Assembly (NCBI GenBank): GCA_007130355.1
Contig: SLSQ01000048.1
Location: 1-6,470, forward strand
Origin: Trueperaceae bacterium
Lineage (GTDB): Bacteria > Deinococcota > Deinococci > Deinococcales > Trueperaceae
Length of the DNA stretch: 6,470 nucleotides
Direction: 5' to 3'
Positions 6,401 to 6,470 of this stretch are shown here, piece after piece (the stretch's first letter is position 1; each line of letters starts with the position of its first letter). The translations under genes were made by a program, and so were the position numbers. Under the pieces are notes generated by a model. It ran no database searches. It had not been told where the DNA came from and saw nothing but the letters and a program-made list of their open reading frames with translations.

Positions 6401-6436
6401 GAGCCGGCCCCCAGCGAGTTCCAGATGCGCCGCTGA
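3305..6436 (+). CDS. Surface lipoprotein: six BIG2 Ig-like domains plus Pmp-like beta-helix
   Basis: A 1043-residue predicted lipoprotein. The N-terminus has a basic region, a hydrophobic core (about 23-34) and a lipobox LAAC with Cys37 as the lipidated residue. Residues 47-562 hold six BIG2-type Ig-like domains of 86 residues each, with the recurring pattern LTATV, W-S-D-D, VATVD, G-VTAV, G-A-ITATS. Residues 563 to about 645 form a seventh, divergent Ig-like domain with Cys595 and Cys626. A DDGPGSLRAIV cap near 653 then starts a right-handed beta-helix with seven GGA/GGG coils (GGAI, GGAV, GGAL, GGGI, GGGV, GGGL, GGAI), most followed by a strand and an xxN-type turn, as in Pmp/choice-of-anchor Q proteins. 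There is no C-terminal autotransporter barrel or sorting motif, so the lipid is the likely anchor. A GTG at 3257 overlaps the upstream stop (GTGA) but would give a 38-residue n-region; ATG 3305 is preferred. Role: probably adhesion or polysaccharide binding, not shown. Confidence 0.88.
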   Translation: MTPHRRSRPRWLPVTPPRAAPRVALLFLAFALLLAACGGPPGDVTPDVRVEVAPSELTVTVGASETLTATVTGGTTNEATWSSSDESVATVDEDGTVTGVSVGEVEVTATSTDDPSVSDSAAVTVIADPDAAVLSVTVDPAELGMVVGDSATLSATVEVTGSASRSVLWASSDATVASVDADGVVTAVGAGTTTVIVTSTFDPSRSATATVTVTAEPTVLSVTVDPAEAALLVGDTVDLTATVVVTGGLSQDVTWTSNDPDVATVDAGGTVTAAAAGTAVVTATSDADPSVSGSATVTVTSDASVLSVTIDQAPFELFVGATETLTATVVVTGGLAQDVTWTSDDETVATVDASSGVVTAVATGDAVITATSVADGSVSDSVVVTVPPQVVESVTIDQAPFELFVGATESLSATVVVSGGASPAVTWSSDDEPVATVDPSSGEVTAVAAGDAVITATSVANPSVSDSVVVTVPEPTVASVAIDGGDATIQVGASRTLTATVTTTGGASPAVTWSSDDTSVATVGEDSGELTGVAVGEAEITATSVADPSQSASVTVTVTAVPVTSVSGLTAQVVLGSQVQLDWSVENADTLDVVCSDGPEGPETTLETGLSGTTTSVTLPIPDSDCQTIRILATGDTTDDASVLLAHVVTHGGDDGPGSLRAIVGFGSGAPVAPGTVIGFASDVDEVVLAAKDFVSPHDAHMFLEGDFAISGRASDPVTIRSDDTFPDDESGAQVFRSRLFYVLPGATVHLDALILRDGTFIGNGGAIRNEGDLTITNSELRDNRAWIYGGAVSNFGTLLIEDSILENNVVSVTDGERSAPFLCVDDADRTCSEGDDNYIGPLGTGGSGGALYNGGGTTTLVDTVIRGNLAMFSGGGIYVTGGTVEMTGGEVDGNTASDATVDFGTFSYGGGVANAASEDDGTEGTVSLTNVLVTGNVSQEFGGGLSNGTTGSPDLTMTLDGVTVTANAADPDTGFGGGAINYHSGDPGNLAELGSSSITGNSAANGPDRYDSDVTLLGLSVQSADGPSKPIEPAPSEFQMRR
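3443..4990 (+). repeat. Six tandem BIG2 domain repeats, 258 bp each
   Basis: Equivalent points of successive units fall at 3443, 3701, 3959, 4217, 4475 and 4733, and the divergent seventh domain begins at 4991: every step is exactly 258 bp (86 codons). Units 2 and 3 share 29 of the first 30 bases; units 4 and 5 are about 87% identical over the whole unit by hand count, with an identical 17-residue opening strand (SVTIDQAPFELFVGATE). Unit 1 is the most divergent. In-frame duplication is the likely origin. The domains are probably a rigid stalk. Confidence 0.9.
5597..6330 (+). repeat. Pmp-like beta-helix coil repeats (GGA/GGG motifs)
   Basis: This protein-level repeat covers seven coils, each starting GGAI/V/L or GGGI/V/L, followed by a short strand and a turn such as SELRDN, SILENN, TVIRGN, GEVDGN, VLVTGN, VTVTAN or SSITGN. 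Spacing varies, from about 24 to 48 residues. The gap between coils two and three has an insertion of roughly 20 residues with Cys824 and Cys832 in an Asp-rich loop. The DNA units are too diverged to align as direct repeats, in contrast to the BIG2 region. Confidence 0.75.
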
Positions 6437-6470
6437 GCGTCGCGCACCACGACGGCGGCCGCCACCCGGA

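Noticed and set aside
6437..6470. Possible terminator or next gene start after the lipoprotein
   Set aside because: Only 34 bases remain; no stem with a T-run and no start signal can be supported.

Overview
The window is GC-rich bacterial DNA (by eye about 70% GC; not computed), densely coded, and reads as part of a cell-surface polysaccharide locus. Two gene starts have a TANNNT hexamer exactly 7 nt upstream of the ATG and no ribosome binding site. This pattern is known for leaderless genes, which are very common in Deinococcota and also found in Actinobacteria. The codon style, the leaderless signals and an N-terminal lipobox protein would suit a Deinococcota/Trueperaceae-like organism, but this placement is inference and no phylogenetic marker is present.

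Layout: (1) 1-285 (+) is the C-terminal end of a GT-B fold, GT4-type glycosyltransferase cut by the window edge. (2) 213-1274 (-) is a complete NodB-type polysaccharide deacetylase whose 3' end overlaps the glycosyltransferase 3' end by 73 bp, tail to tail. (3) A divergent intergenic region of about 100 bp carries a likely leaderless promoter for the deacetylase. (4) 1379-2599 (+) is a DegT/DnrJ/EryC1/StrS-family PLP sugar aminotransferase. (5) 2592-3260 (+), overlapping it by 8 bp, is a small bacterial sugar transferase (phosphoglycosyl transferase) of the PglC/WcaJ-catalytic-domain type. (6) 3305-6436 (+) is a 1043-residue lipoprotein: signal peptide with lipobox, six BIG2 immunoglobulin-like domains in an exact 258-bp register, one divergent Ig-like domain with a cysteine pair, then a right-handed beta-helix of Pmp-like GGA/GGG coils.

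How they may fit together: the aminotransferase would make a nucleotide-linked amino sugar. The phosphoglycosyl transferase would load a sugar phosphate, possibly that one, onto undecaprenyl phosphate. Glycosyltransferases such as the truncated one would extend the chain, and the deacetylase would trim acetyl groups from an N-acetylated polymer. The lipoprotein looks like a stalk (Ig domains) displaying a beta-helix head at the cell surface; its link to the polysaccharide rests only on position.

No tRNA, rRNA, CRISPR array, transposase or attachment site was seen. The long open frames antisense to, or out of frame with, the lipoprotein and other genes are GC-rich shadows. I see no clearly new system. 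The most distinctive items are the lipoprotein's repeat register and architecture, the paired leaderless promoters and the convergent gene overlap.
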